Below, piece by piece: positions 37,757-47,124 of a stretch of DNA of 64,000 bases (its first letter is position 1; the number at the start of each line of letters is the position of its first letter). The stretch is from Methanolobus profundi. GTDB lineage: Archaea; Halobacteriota; Methanosarcinia; Methanosarcinales; Methanosarcinaceae. The notes below the pieces were generated by a model that did not search any database, was not told where the DNA came from, and was given only the letters and a program-made list of their open reading frames with translations. Position numbers and translations under genes: made by a program. The stretch covers positions 124,001 through 188,000 of the forward strand of contig NZ_FOUJ01000001.1 in assembly GCF_900114835.1 (NCBI RefSeq), given 5' to 3'.

Positions 37757-37886
37757 GCATTCCCTCATTATTTATTTTCAATAGTCTTTCATCCTGTCTA
37801 CCATAGATATAATATAGGATGATCGTATAGGTGTTCGCATATATTGGAACGATTTTCTTTTATTCTTTTATTTCGGAGTCCTGATC

Positions 37887-39089
37887 ATGATAGGTATTTC
37901 AAAACTTTATTGCAGAACTGTGGAGCCATCGGATGCGCTTCGTTATGGGCGTGATTCTAAAAAACTCCCATCCCACCTGCTCCAGTTCTCAAAGGATAAA
38001 AAACCGGTTGTAGTCTGGAATGTTACCCAGCGCTGTAACCTTCGCTGTGTTCATTGCTATGCTCATTCAAAGGATATTGATTATAAAAATGAACTTACTC
38101 TTGAAGAAGGTAAGGCTCTCATAGATGACCTTGCTGATTTTGGATGTCCTGTCATCCTGTTCTCTGGTGGTGAACCTCTTATGAGGAAGGACCTTCCTGA
38201 GCTCGCAGGATATGCAACCTCAAAAGGTATCAGGGCTGTTATATCAACAAATGGTACAATGATCACACAGGAAATGGCCAGGACCCTCAAGAATATCGGC
38301 CTTTCTTATGTGGGCATCTCTATTGACGGAATGCGTGAGACCAATGACAAGTTCCGTGGCATAGAAGGCTCGTTTGACCGTGCCATGCAGGGTCTTCATA
38401 ACTGCCAGAAGGAAGGTATCAAGGTAGGTCTCAGATTTACGATAAATAAACACAATGTTCATGATATCCCTGCAATATTCGACCTGATGGAAAAAGAGAA
38501 CATTCCTCGTATCTGTTTCTATCACCTTGTATATGCAGGACGTGGCTCTGATATGATCAATGAGGACCTGTCCCTTGAGGAGAGTCGTGCAACTGTGGAC
38601 CTTCTTATCGATAAGACAAGGGATCTGCATAGTAAAGGTAAGATGGTCGAGGTTCTCACGGTGGATAATCACTGTGATGGTCCATACATCTACCTGCGTC
38701 TTCAAAAAGAGGACCCTGAAAGGGCTGCAGAGGTTCTGGAACTTCTGAACATGAACAGGGGCAATTCCACAGGTATAGGCTTTGGATGTGTATCATGGGA
38801 TGGTTCTGTTCACCCTGATCAGTTCTGGAGGCACTATTCCTTTGGTAATGTAAGGGACCGTAAGTTCAGTGAGATCTGGAGAGATACGGATGATGAACTT
38901 ATGGCAGGTCTTAAGGACCGTAAGCCACTCATCAAGGAAAATGGCGACAGGTGTGCCAAATGTAAATGGTTCGATGTCTGTAATGGTAATTTCCGTGTAA
39001 GGGCAGAATCTGTCTACGGGAATGTATGGGCAGATGATCCGGCATGCTATCTCACTAAAGAAGAAATAGGTTACGAAGACTTCCAGTGA
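37887..39089 (+). CDS. ahbC: Radical SAM heme biosynthesis protein AhbC
   Basis: AhbC removes acetate side chains from didecarboxysiroheme to give Fe-coproporphyrin III in the archaeal heme route. The 400-residue protein begins IGISKLYCRTVEPSDALRYG, as in known AhbC, and has the radical SAM motif CNLRCVHC (residues about 54-61) and a C-terminal Cys-rich cluster (CAKCKWFDVC, then DPAC). The ATG follows CGGAG. AhbD is related and cannot be fully excluded. Its presence next to cobA-hemD fits a cytochrome-making methanogen. Confidence 0.85.
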   Translation: MIGISKLYCRTVEPSDALRYGRDSKKLPSHLLQFSKDKKPVVVWNVTQRCNLRCVHCYAHSKDIDYKNELTLEEGKALIDDLADFGCPVILFSGGEPLMRKDLPELAGYATSKGIRAVISTNGTMITQEMARTLKNIGLSYVGISIDGMRETNDKFRGIEGSFDRAMQGLHNCQKEGIKVGLRFTINKHNVHDIPAIFDLMEKENIPRICFYHLVYAGRGSDMINEDLSLEESRATVDLLIDKTRDLHSKGKMVEVLTVDNHCDGPYIYLRLQKEDPERAAEVLELLNMNRGNSTGIGFGCVSWDGSVHPDQFWRHYSFGNVRDRKFSEIWRDTDDELMAGLKDRKPLIKENGDRCAKCKWFDVCNGNFRVRAESVYGNVWADDPACYLTKEEIGYEDFQ

Positions 39090-39109
39090 CCTTTCTTTTT
39101 TATTTTTAA

Positions 39110-39211
39110 TTATGCATGCATGTATGGGACCATATAGCTCAGGAACAAATATGCCATTATCCCGGTTATAAATGCCAGAAATGCGAACTTAGCTACTAGT
39201 TTTACTAACAT
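39110..39211 (-). CDS. Small single-helix membrane protein (33 aa)
   Basis: The predicted peptide starts MLVKLVAKFAFLAF and ends YMVPYMHA, with one membrane helix covering most of it. The ATG at 39211 follows AGAGGTG by 6 bases; an ATG 6 bases further upstream would be too close to that site. It is the last gene on this strand after superoxide reductase, but a terminator (39277-39304) and a possible TATA sequence separate them. The function is unknown; the strong ribosome binding site is the main support. Confidence 0.55.
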   Translation of the reverse strand: MLVKLVAKFAFLAFITGIMAYLFLSYMVPYMHA

Positions 39212-39276
39212 TGCCATCACCTCTTTCCTTTCGCAGGATCGTACTATACCATGTGAAGGTGGAGATGAACAGGTAT

Positions 39277-39304
39277 AAAAAAGATGTGGCAACGAATGCC
39301 ACAT
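39277..39304 (-). terminator. Terminator of the superoxide reductase operon
   Basis: On the minus strand ATGTGGC, a 7-base loop and GCCACAT are followed by six T residues, 24 bases after the superoxide reductase stop codon. Confidence 0.75.
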
Positions 39305-39327
39305 ATCTATTAATTCTATGTACGTGT

Positions 39328-39678
39328 TCAGACTTCTATGCAGTTCTGCCAGACACCATGAACATTACAGTATTCAAGTGCGCAGAATGACTTGAAATCA
39401 TCGATGTTGTTCACGTGGAAAGTAGCAACAGGGTCTGTGTGGACCGCTTCGAATGTCATTTTTCCGAAATTGACGGTCTTTCCTTCCTTGGTAACACCAT
39501 AGAGCTCTACCCACTGGATGTGATGCTCTACTGTGTTTGGATGTGGTACTTCCTTACCAACTACCACACGTACGAAGTTTGCCTTGGCCTGACCATGTCC
39601 TTTGATGATCTCGATGTCAGGAACATGTTTCTCTTTGCCTTCAACTTCCTTACCTTTGAGTATTTCCCCGAATTCCAT
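39328..39678 (-). CDS. sor: Superoxide reductase (neelaredoxin, 1Fe type)
   Basis: This 116-residue protein reduces superoxide to peroxide without making oxygen. The iron-site ligands are visible: KHVPDIE, KEVPHPNTVEHHIQWVELY, and the C-terminal EYCNVHGVWQN. It lacks the N-terminal desulforedoxin domain. The ATG follows GGTG. It is downstream of ferritin and a DsrE-like gene on the same strand, a typical anaerobe oxidative-stress unit. Confidence 0.93.
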   Translation of the reverse strand: MEFGEILKGKEVEGKEKHVPDIEIIKGHGQAKANFVRVVVGKEVPHPNTVEHHIQWVELYGVTKEGKTVNFGKMTFEAVHTDPVATFHVNNIDDFKSFCALEYCNVHGVWQNCIEV

Positions 39679-39701
39679 ATTTTCACCTTTTATATTGTAA
39701 A

Positions 39702-40214
39702 TTATTCTTTCTTTGCAGGAGGATTGAATGTCCTTGCTTCAAGTTCCTTGTCCAGCATGAAAAGACCGTTACCGTCCTCACCGACAAGTTTGAGCTTTGC
39801 GATCATCTCGTTGTCGTTTGCTTCTTCCTCTATCTGTTCGGTTACGAACCACTGGAGGAATATCTGGGTTGCATAGTCCTTCTCTTCATTTGCAAGGCTT
39901 ACCAGTTCATGGATCGACTTTGTGATGAACTGTTCATGTTTCAGTGTTGCCTCGAACATATCTAATGGAGTACCGAAATTCTCCGGTGGTTTTTCAATGG
40001 CATGAAGGATGACCTTTCCACCCTGATCGTTCACGTAGTCGTATATCTTCATAGCATGGCTCATCTCTTCATTGTATTGGACCATGAACCAGTTGGCAAA
40101 GCCATTTAGTCCTACGTAGGTGCAGTGAGCTGACATGTCCATATAGAGGTATGCAGAATACATCTCTTTGTTGATCTGCCCGTTAAGGGCCTCTGTCATC
40201 TTTTCGCTTATCAT
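39702..40214 (-). CDS. ftn: Ferritin
   Basis: This 170-residue four-helix protein stores iron. The non-heme ferroxidase residues are in NKEMYSAYLYMDMSAHCTY, NEEMSHAMKIYDY and FLQWFVTEQIEEE. The ATG follows GGAG. The gap to superoxide reductase is 23 bp, so both are expressed together, coupling iron sequestration to superoxide removal. Confidence 0.93.
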   Translation of the reverse strand: MISEKMTEALNGQINKEMYSAYLYMDMSAHCTYVGLNGFANWFMVQYNEEMSHAMKIYDYVNDQGGKVILHAIEKPPENFGTPLDMFEATLKHEQFITKSIHELVSLANEEKDYATQIFLQWFVTEQIEEEANDNEMIAKLKLVGEDGNGLFMLDKELEARTFNPPAKKE

Positions 40215-40241
40215 TTCATTTCTCCATTCTTGTATTTACGA

Positions 40242-40592
40242 TCATACTACGATTATCTCATAGCCATCATTCATATATCGTGCCATGCTTGGATGTCCGA
40301 ACATCTCATCACATAATGGCAGTTCCTGATCCTTTGCACTTTCAAGACTTTCCATTTTGGATGCACACGCCCTGCATACGCAGTCTATAAGACCTGCATC
40401 CTTTGCTTTGGAATAAAGGCTGGTAAAAGGTCTTTTCTCTCCCTCTGCCTCTTTCACAAGCCGGGTTGCAGAACCTTCTATCACTAATTTGACATCATAG
40501 CCTTTCTCTTTCATATCAAGCGCATTCATCAGAGCGTGGACGAAACACATCTCTTCTCCATTAAATGCAAAAATAGCTACTTTTCTGGTCAT
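40242..40592 (-). CDS. DsrE-family small protein
   Basis: This 116-residue protein has the DsrE/DsrF-like fold pattern: KVAIFAFNGEEMCFVHALMNALDM, VKLVIEGSATRLV and CVCRACASKMESL, the last containing candidate sulfur-carrying cysteines. Family members take part in sulfur transfer. The ATG follows GAGGTGA. It is the first gene of the unit leading to ferritin and superoxide reductase, so a role in sulfur or stress handling is likely but unproven. Confidence 0.8.
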   Translation of the reverse strand: MTRKVAIFAFNGEEMCFVHALMNALDMKEKGYDVKLVIEGSATRLVKEAEGEKRPFTSLYSKAKDAGLIDCVCRACASKMESLESAKDQELPLCDEMFGHPSMARYMNDGYEIIVV

Positions 40593-41101
40593 AGCTCACC
40601 TCATCTGATAGATACTCGCCTCTGCTCCCCTTTCTAAAAAGGAGTAGATTTGTATAAAGTGTTTTCGGTTTCCTGCTATTTTTATAAGAATACGGAGGTA
40701 CCGTTGTCAGTCATATTTTATTGTATATGTGTTCTAATTAAGAACAAAATCGTAATATTCATATAGTTCCCTTCCCTCACAAGAGGTGGTTCGTCCCTGT
40801 GCGTGGATCCGGACAAAGATAGGGCATATGTTCCAGACGGTATCATCACCCATTCGTCAAGGAAATGTTTGCTTTCGATCGTACACCAATGACCTTTTGT
40901 CCTTCCAGGGCTTTCTGCAAGATGCCTTTTTGTGCAGGGATGACCTCTATTCATTTTCTTTTTTGTAAGATCCCTCTGGCACTGATGCACTTATTGAGCT
41001 TAACCAGATAATTTAAATAATCTTACACCACTTAGGATAAAAAAACACGATCACTATGTCTGATCATAACATTAATTGATTATACTCATCGGAGAGTCAC
41101 A
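40593..41101. other. 509-bp intergenic region between divergent units
   Basis: No convincing gene. Short frames on both strands (for example 40718-40990 minus) overlap each other, lack ribosome binding sites and match nothing recognised. A minus-strand TATA-like CTTTATACA near 40652-40661 may serve the DsrE unit and ATTTAAATAA at 41011-41020 probably serves valS. Confidence 0.45.
41011..41020 (+). promoter_or_regulatory. TATA box of valS
   Basis: ATTTAAATAA lies 82-91 bases upstream of the ATG; transcription would start near 41042. Confidence 0.45.
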
Positions 41102-43693
41102 ATGACCATTCCAAAAGAATATGACCCACATATCATAGAGCCTAAATGGCGCGATTCATGGGATATGTCCATGTATCATTTTGACTGGAAAGATAACAGC
41201 AGACCCCAGTTCATAATTGATACTCCGCCACCATATCCTACTGGTAATTTCCATATCGGTAACTCTCTTAACTGGTGTTACATTGATTTTGTTGCAAGAT
41301 ACAAGCGCATGTGCGGATATAATGTGATGTTCCCACAGGGCTGGGACTGTCACGGTCTTCCTACTGAAGTAAAGGTGGAGGAGATCCATGGCATCACAAA
41401 GAACGAGGTATCCAGGGAAGAGTTCAGGAACATGTGTCGTGAGCTTACTGTCGGCAACATCGAGAAGATGAGACAGACAATGTTGAACCTTGGTTTCTCC
41501 ACTGACTGGAGCAACGAGTTCGTGACAATGGAACCTGAATACTATTCTAAGACCCAGAGATCTTTCAGGAACATGTATGATCAGGGTCGTCTCTATCAGT
41601 CCGAGCACCCTGTTAACTGGTGTCCTAGATGTGAAACAGCTATTGCATTTGCAGAAGTGGAATATGACCCAAGGGAAACAAAGCTCAATTACCTGCACTT
41701 CGATGGTCTTCAGATAGCTACATCCAGACCGGAACTGCTTGCAGCATGTGTTGCTGTTGCTATCAATCCTGAGGATGAACGCTACAAGGAAAACCTCGGT
41801 TCCACTGTAAAAGTACCTCTTTTCGGACATGACGTAAAGGTCATCGGTGACAAGGATGTTGATCCGAGTTTCGGTACCGGTGTTGTCATGATCTGTACTT
41901 TCGGTGACAAGCAGGATGTCAGATGGTGGCTCGAACATGGTCTCCCATTGCGTAAGGCTATCGACAAGAAAGGAAGAATGACAGCTATCGCTGGTAAGTA
42001 TGAAGGAATGACAATTCCTGAATGTAAGCAGGCTATCATTGTGGACCTTGAAGCAGAAGGCTATCTCTTTGAACAGAAACCTCTCGACCAGAATGTCGGT
42101 ATGTGCTGGAGATGTAGTACTCCTATTGAGATCCTCTCCGAACGCCAGTGGTTCATCAAGATCGATAATGAAGAGATCGCAAAGGCTGCAAATGAGATCG
42201 AATGGCTGCCTGAGTATATGAAGGTCAGGCTTGACAACTGGAACAATACAATGGAATGGGACTGGTGTATATCCCGTCAGAGGCTTTTCGCAACCCCTAT
42301 CCCTGTATGGTACTGTAAGGAATGTAATGAGGTAATGGTAGCCAAGGAAGAATGGATGCCTATCGATCCTACAATACAGCAGCCACCGGAAAGCTGTAAA
42401 TGTGGATGCACAGAGTTCGAGGCAGAAGAGGATGTTCTGGATACCTGGATGGATTCATCTATCACTGCACTTCATGTTTCAGGATGGCTCACAGACCATG
42501 AGATGAGACTTCCTACACAACTTCGTCCACAGGGTCATGATATCATCAGGACCTGGGCATTCTATACTATACTACGTTCAATGGCTATCCAGGGTAAGAG
42601 GCCATGGGATGCTATACTGATCAATGGTATGGTCCTTGGAGAGGACGGACACAAGATGAGCAAATCCCTTGGTAATGTCATCTCACCTGAAGAGGTCATA
42701 AAGGATTACAGCGCGGATTCATTCAGGCAGTGGGCTGCAATTGGTGGTTCACCAGGTTCCGATGTGATGTTCCGCTGGAAGGATGTGGTCTCAGCATCCA
42801 GGTTCTTTGCAAAGATGTGGAGTATCTACAGGTTCAGTATGTCCCATCTGGAGGAATACGAATATGCTGATATGAGCATAGATGAGCTGAAGATCGTTGA
42901 CAGGTGGCTTCTCAGTAACCTTAACAGACTGATAAGTTCAGTAACAAGGTCAATGGAAGATTATCAGTTCGATGAGGCATTCAAATCAATAAGGGGATTC
43001 ACATGGGATGTCCTTGCAGATAATTATATAGAACTTGTAAAGGCACGTCTTTATGGTGACGACGAGGCTGGAAAGAAAGCTGCGAGGTACACATTGTATG
43101 TTGCTATCGATGCCCTTTCACATATGCTTGCTCCGTTCGCTCCGTTCTTTGCAGAGGAGATGTTCTCCCGCATTGGTGAGGGTAGCATTCATGTAACATC
43201 ATGGCCAGAAGCTTGTGACTCTATGGTCGATGCTGATATCGAGGCCTCAGGAGAGTTCATCAAGGACATTGCCAGCAGCGTAAGGAGATACAAGTCCGAG
43301 CATGGTATGGCACTCAATGCTCCTCTTGAGAAGATCGAGATATATGGTACACTTGCAGACATCACTGATGTGCTGGGTGCGACCAATTCTCCTGTAGAAG
43401 TAATAGCTGGTGAACCTGATTTCGAGCATGTTCCTGTTAATGTAAAACCTAATATGGGTGTAATAGGTCCGAAATTCAGAGGACAGGCAAAGGACATCAT
43501 CAATGCTCTGACCGAGGAGAACCCAAAGAAGATCGCAGATGAGATCGCAAAGGGTAAGATCACTGTGATGGTCAATGGTGATATGCTTGAGCTCGAACCT
43601 GAATGTGTAGCGGTCGAGAAGGAAGTAGTATCAGCAGGAAGGGCCGTGGATGTACTTGACATCAGCGGAATTCCTGTTGTGATCGTAAGATAA
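41102..43693 (+). CDS. valS: Valyl-tRNA synthetase
   Basis: This 863-residue class I synthetase has the HIGN form of the HIGH motif ([17 protein letters not shown]) and KMSKS in [11 protein letters not shown]. The CP1 editing domain ([21 protein letters not shown]) and zinc-type cysteine pairs ([14 protein letters not shown]) are visible. The [11 protein letters not shown] context and overall match favour ValRS over IleRS. The ATG follows CGGAG. Confidence 0.95.
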   Translation: MTIPKEYDPHIIEPKWRDSWDMSMYHFDWKDNSRPQFIIDTPPPYPTGNFHIGNSLNWCYIDFVARYKRMCGYNVMFPQGWDCHGLPTEVKVEEIHGITKNEVSREEFRNMCRELTVGNIEKMRQTMLNLGFSTDWSNEFVTMEPEYYSKTQRSFRNMYDQGRLYQSEHPVNWCPRCETAIAFAEVEYDPRETKLNYLHFDGLQIATSRPELLAACVAVAINPEDERYKENLGSTVKVPLFGHDVKVIGDKDVDPSFGTGVVMICTFGDKQDVRWWLEHGLPLRKAIDKKGRMTAIAGKYEGMTIPECKQAIIVDLEAEGYLFEQKPLDQNVGMCWRCSTPIEILSERQWFIKIDNEEIAKAANEIEWLPEYMKVRLDNWNNTMEWDWCISRQRLFATPIPVWYCKECNEVMVAKEEWMPIDPTIQQPPESCKCGCTEFEAEEDVLDTWMDSSITALHVSGWLTDHEMRLPTQLRPQGHDIIRTWAFYTILRSMAIQGKRPWDAILINGMVLGEDGHKMSKSLGNVISPEEVIKDYSADSFRQWAAIGGSPGSDVMFRWKDVVSASRFFAKMWSIYRFSMSHLEEYEYADMSIDELKIVDRWLLSNLNRLISSVTRSMEDYQFDEAFKSIRGFTWDVLADNYIELVKARLYGDDEAGKKAARYTLYVAIDALSHMLAPFAPFFAEEMFSRIGEGSIHVTSWPEACDSMVDADIEASGEFIKDIASSVRRYKSEHGMALNAPLEKIEIYGTLADITDVLGATNSPVEVIAGEPDFEHVPVNVKPNMGVIGPKFRGQAKDIINALTEENPKKIADEIAKGKITVMVNGDMLELEPECVAVEKEVVSAGRAVDVLDISGIPVVIVR

Positions 43694-43708
43694 GGTCAGA
43701 TGGGTGTA

Positions 43709-43731
43709 TTATGCGGGCTGCTCCCGCATAA
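43709..43731 (+). terminator. Terminator hairpin after valS
   Basis: A perfect 9-bp inverted repeat (TTATGCGGG / CCCGCATAA) with a 5-base loop, 15 bases beyond the valS stop. Confidence 0.65.
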
Positions 43732-43848
43732 ACTTTAAAAACATCCATTTCTTATTTTATATCGGCAATTTGAATAATTGCCATATCAATATTAAATGCA
43801 ATAGTGTTACTACAGAATACAATATCTATCTGTTTGACAGGTGATAAG

Positions 43849-44331
43849 TTGAAAGTAAGATCCAGAGTACAGTTAAGGAAATCAGCAAAGAATCAACTCT
43901 TGAGCGATATAAGTTCCATTTTTGGTGAAGGGGTCGGAAAGCTTGAAAAAAGTAAGTTTGAAACAGCAAACATAGATGATCAGGCCCTTATCCTTGTTGA
44001 TGGGGAACCTCTTCTGTTCCAGATAGATGGGTTCTATTTCCCTACTGTAAAAGGTGTGCTGAAGCTTGGTCTGCTGAAGAACGTTGTTACTGTGGATTCC
44101 GGTGCAGTACGCTTTGTTGTCAATGGTGCGGATATCATGTGTCCGGGAATTGTTGACGCTGACCCTGATATTAAGGAAAATGATCCTGTTATAATAATAG
44201 AGGAAGCTCATGGCAAACCACTTGCTATCGGCAGGGCTGTGATGCCGGGTCCTGAGATGAAGGGGAATAAGGGCAAAGGTGTGAAGTCTATCCATTACGT
44301 AGGCGATAAGCTCTGGAACCTTGACATCTAA
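43849..44331 (+). CDS. PUA-domain RNA-binding protein (MCT-1-like)
   Basis: This 160-residue archaeal protein has an N-terminal basic domain (KVRSRVQLRKSAKNQLLSDI) and a C-terminal PUA domain (about 75-155) with VVTVDSGAVRFVVNGADIM, CPGIVD and GKPLAIGRA. Relatives resemble eukaryotic MCT-1/eIF2D, which bind ribosome and tRNA. The TTG at 43849 follows AGGTGA and gives the usual N-terminus; an upstream TTG at 43804 adds unrelated residues. Confidence 0.85.
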   Translation: MKVRSRVQLRKSAKNQLLSDISSIFGEGVGKLEKSKFETANIDDQALILVDGEPLLFQIDGFYFPTVKGVLKLGLLKNVVTVDSGAVRFVVNGADIMCPGIVDADPDIKENDPVIIIEEAHGKPLAIGRAVMPGPEMKGNKGKGVKSIHYVGDKLWNLDI

Positions 44332-44355
44332 AAGAAATCATTAAAATAGGATGAG

Positions 44356-44370
44356 TTTAAATATAAATAG
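44356..44370 (+). promoter_or_regulatory. TATA box of sepF
   Basis: TTTAAATATAAATAG is a strong archaeal TATA element, implying a start of transcription near 44390 and a leader of about 75 nt. Confidence 0.5.
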
Positions 44371-44466
44371 CAGCAACAGTTCATATTAACAGTCCGGCAG
44401 TCCGGTAACATTTTAAGTAGGAATGATATTAATATAACAATGTTTTTGAATACATGAGGGCGAATT

Positions 44467-44847
44467 ATGGCAAATATTGTGAACAAATTATTTGGCGGCA
44501 GCAGTAAAAGCTCAACTCCTGAGGATGAATATACCGAACTTGACCTCACCAAGTATGAGGAGGTCCTGGACGATGAGCCTGCAGAGACCTATATCAGGGT
44601 TGCAGAGCTTACAAATCTCAACGAACTCACATCTCTCAAAAAAGAGGTCTACGATGGTAACATCGTCATGATCGACATTTCCAACATTAAAGTGGACAAG
44701 TTACTGCTCGATCGTGCTTTGAAGGACCTCAAGGAAGTTGTACTCGACGTACATGGCGATATCGCCGGTATAAAGGATGACCAGGTCCTTGTAACTCCAA
44801 CAGGCATCAAGATCGACAGATCCAAGATAATCGGTGGGAGATATTGA
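44467..44847 (+). CDS. sepF: Cell division protein SepF
   Basis: Archaeal SepF anchors FtsZ to the membrane. The 126-residue protein has the N-terminal amphipathic membrane-targeting segment (ANIVNKLFGGSS), an acidic linker, and the SepF core (YIRVAELTNLNELTSLKKEV, NIVMIDISNI, DIAGIKDDQVLVTPTGIKID). The stop overlaps the start of the next gene (TTGA). Confidence 0.93.
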   Translation: MANIVNKLFGGSSKSSTPEDEYTELDLTKYEEVLDDEPAETYIRVAELTNLNELTSLKKEVYDGNIVMIDISNIKVDKLLLDRALKDLKEVVLDVHGDIAGIKDDQVLVTPTGIKIDRSKIIGGRY

Positions 44848-45482
44848 GCGATAAGGAATCCTGCCGAAGCTTTGAAACGCGATCATCATGTCCGCTTTGC
44901 CATGAAGAACTTATCATCAAGTGGCAGGGTGATGAGATCCCTTATTTTGGCGAAGTGATGTATATCGCTGCGGCTTGTAAATGTAGTTTCAGATTTGCGG
45001 ATACACTTATCCTTTCACAGAAAGAGCCAATGAGGTATGAGCTCAGGGTGGAGAACCTTGAGGATCTCAATATCAGGGTCGTACGTTCTACTTCAGGTAC
45101 TATAAGGATACCTGAGCTCGGGATAGATGTTGAACCCGGATCGATCTCTGATTCTTATGTTACCAATATCGAAGGTGTACTTGACAGGATCTACAAGGTG
45201 GTCATAACAGCTACCAAGTGGGCTAAGGATGATGAGGAAAAGTACGCGAAGGGACTTGAGATACAGAAATACCTTGAAGAGGCCATTGATGGTAAGCGTC
45301 CTATTACGGTTATAATAGAGGATCCGTTCGGTAACAGTGCCATAATATCCGACAAGGCGGTGTCCTGTGCACTTGATCCTGAAGAGGCAGGTGAACTTAA
45401 GACCGGTATGATCGTTTTCGATGCTAATTCTTCCGGTATGGAGCTTGATGCAAGCGACAGTGAGCATCAATTGAAGGACTGA
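44844..45482 (+). CDS. ZPR1-type zinc finger protein
   Basis: This 212-residue protein has an N-terminal C4 zinc finger (SSCPLCHEELIIK ... AACKCSFRF) and the ZPR1 beta-rich domain (RVVRSTSGTIRIPELGIDVEPG). Archaeal ZPR1 homologs are linked with translation factors in eukaryotes (eEF1A folding). The start is TTG, overlapping the sepF stop, with GGGAG upstream. Co-transcription with sepF is clear; the connection in function is unknown. Confidence 0.85.
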   Translation: MSDKESCRSFETRSSCPLCHEELIIKWQGDEIPYFGEVMYIAAACKCSFRFADTLILSQKEPMRYELRVENLEDLNIRVVRSTSGTIRIPELGIDVEPGSISDSYVTNIEGVLDRIYKVVITATKWAKDDEEKYAKGLEIQKYLEEAIDGKRPITVIIEDPFGNSAIISDKAVSCALDPEEAGELKTGMIVFDANSSGMELDASDSEHQLKD

Positions 45483-45634
45483 GTTTTTCTTTCCTTCGTT
45501 CTTTACTCTTTTTTATCAACTATTTTTAGTTACTTTTCACTAACTTCGATCTCTTTGTTCCTGCCTGTAAAGGAAATGGCTATAAGCAATGTATTAGTTA
45601 ATGTAGCCAAAATCAAGTATAAACAGGTGAATAC

Positions 45635-47071
45635 ATGGCAGAGCAAGAAAAAGAGGCTGCGCTTCCTTCAAAAGAGAATTTCAGTGAATGGTACAATGAC
45701 CTGCTCCTTAAAGGGGAGATCATGGATGTACGCTATCCTGTAAAGGGTCTGTATGTCTGGTTCCCATTCGGTTTCAACATCAGAAGAAATGTTTACGATA
45801 TAATGCGTAAGCTGCTTGACAAGGATCATCAGGAAACAATGTTCCCGCTCCTTATCCCTGAGAATGAGTTCATGAAAGAGGCTGAACACATCAAGGGCTT
45901 TGAGGATGAGGTATACTGGGTAACACACGGAGGAACGTCTCCGCTTGATGTTAAACTGGCACTTCGTCCTACAAGTGAGACCGCTATTTATCCTATGTAC
46001 AAGCTATGGATCAGGTCACATGCGGACATGCCTCTCAAGCTCTATCAGATCGTCAACACATTCAGGTATGAGACAAAGCACACCCGTCCTCTCATAAGGC
46101 TCCGTGAGATCACATCCTTTAAAGAGGCACATACTGTACATGCTACATGGGACGATGCGGCTTCACAGGTGGACGAAGCTATCAGGATATATACTGATTT
46201 CTATCGCCAGCTTGCTGTTCCTGTTCTTGCTTCCACAAGACCTGAATGGGACAAGTTCCCTGGTGCAGATTATACTATTGCTACTGATGCTCTTATGCCA
46301 GATGGCAAGACCCTGCAGGTAGGTACTGCCCATCATCTTGGCGACAACTTTGCCAAGACATTCGACATCACCTATGAGGATGAAGAAGGGGAACAGGTCT
46401 ATGCTTTCCAGACATGTTATGGTGTTTCAGAACGTTCCATAGCTGCTCTTATCTCCATACATGGTGATGACAAGGGTCTGGTACTTCCTCCTGCTGTTGC
46501 TCCTGTGCAGGTCGTTATAATCCCTATCATATTCAAGAAACCTGAAGGTGTCCTTGAGGCATGTGAAGAACTTAAGGAAAAGCTGGAGGCTGCCGGTGTA
46601 CGTGTGAAGATGGATGCAAGTGACAGCCGTCCTGGTGCAAAGTACTACAAGTGGGAAATGCGCGGAGTTCCTGTAAGACTTGAACTGGGTCCAAGGGATC
46701 TTAAGAACAATGCTGCAATGCTCGCACGCCGTGATACAGGTGAAAAGGAACAGGTATCTCTTGACAACATCACAGATGATGTTCTTTCTCTGCTCGACAA
46801 TATCCATGAGAGTCTTTATGACAAGGCAATGGCAAGTGTCAATGAACGTATATTTGAATGTCCTGATCTTGATACCGTCAAGGAGAAGCTTTCTCAGGGT
46901 ATTGCAAAGATATTCTGGTGTGGCAACAAGGAATGCGGCCTGAAGATCGAAGAGGATATCGGTGCCGGCATATTGGGTATCCCTACTGAACAGACCGAAG
47001 GATGTTCCGGTAAGTGTCCTGTCTGTGGTTCAGATGCTGACACCCAGGTATATGTTGCAAGGACATATTGA
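45635..47071 (+). CDS. proS: Prolyl-tRNA synthetase (archaeal/eukaryotic type)
   Basis: This 478-residue class II synthetase has [37 protein letters not shown] (motif 2), [16 protein letters not shown], and the C-terminal zinc-binding and ARTY end typical of the archaeal/eukaryotic branch. The ATG follows AGGTGAATAC. It is full length. Confidence 0.96.
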   Translation: MAEQEKEAALPSKENFSEWYNDLLLKGEIMDVRYPVKGLYVWFPFGFNIRRNVYDIMRKLLDKDHQETMFPLLIPENEFMKEAEHIKGFEDEVYWVTHGGTSPLDVKLALRPTSETAIYPMYKLWIRSHADMPLKLYQIVNTFRYETKHTRPLIRLREITSFKEAHTVHATWDDAASQVDEAIRIYTDFYRQLAVPVLASTRPEWDKFPGADYTIATDALMPDGKTLQVGTAHHLGDNFAKTFDITYEDEEGEQVYAFQTCYGVSERSIAALISIHGDDKGLVLPPAVAPVQVVIIPIIFKKPEGVLEACEELKEKLEAAGVRVKMDASDSRPGAKYYKWEMRGVPVRLELGPRDLKNNAAMLARRDTGEKEQVSLDNITDDVLSLLDNIHESLYDKAMASVNERIFECPDLDTVKEKLSQGIAKIFWCGNKECGLKIEEDIGAGILGIPTEQTEGCSGKCPVCGSDADTQVYVARTY

Positions 47072-47124
47072 TCCCATCTGGAAAAGGTCATATACTCCCT
47101 GTAAAATACATCTAGGCGATTGGC

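Noticed and set aside
40718-40990. 90-codon minus-strand frame in the gap before valS
   Set aside because: It overlaps an equally good plus-strand frame, lacks a ribosome binding site and has no recognisable pattern.
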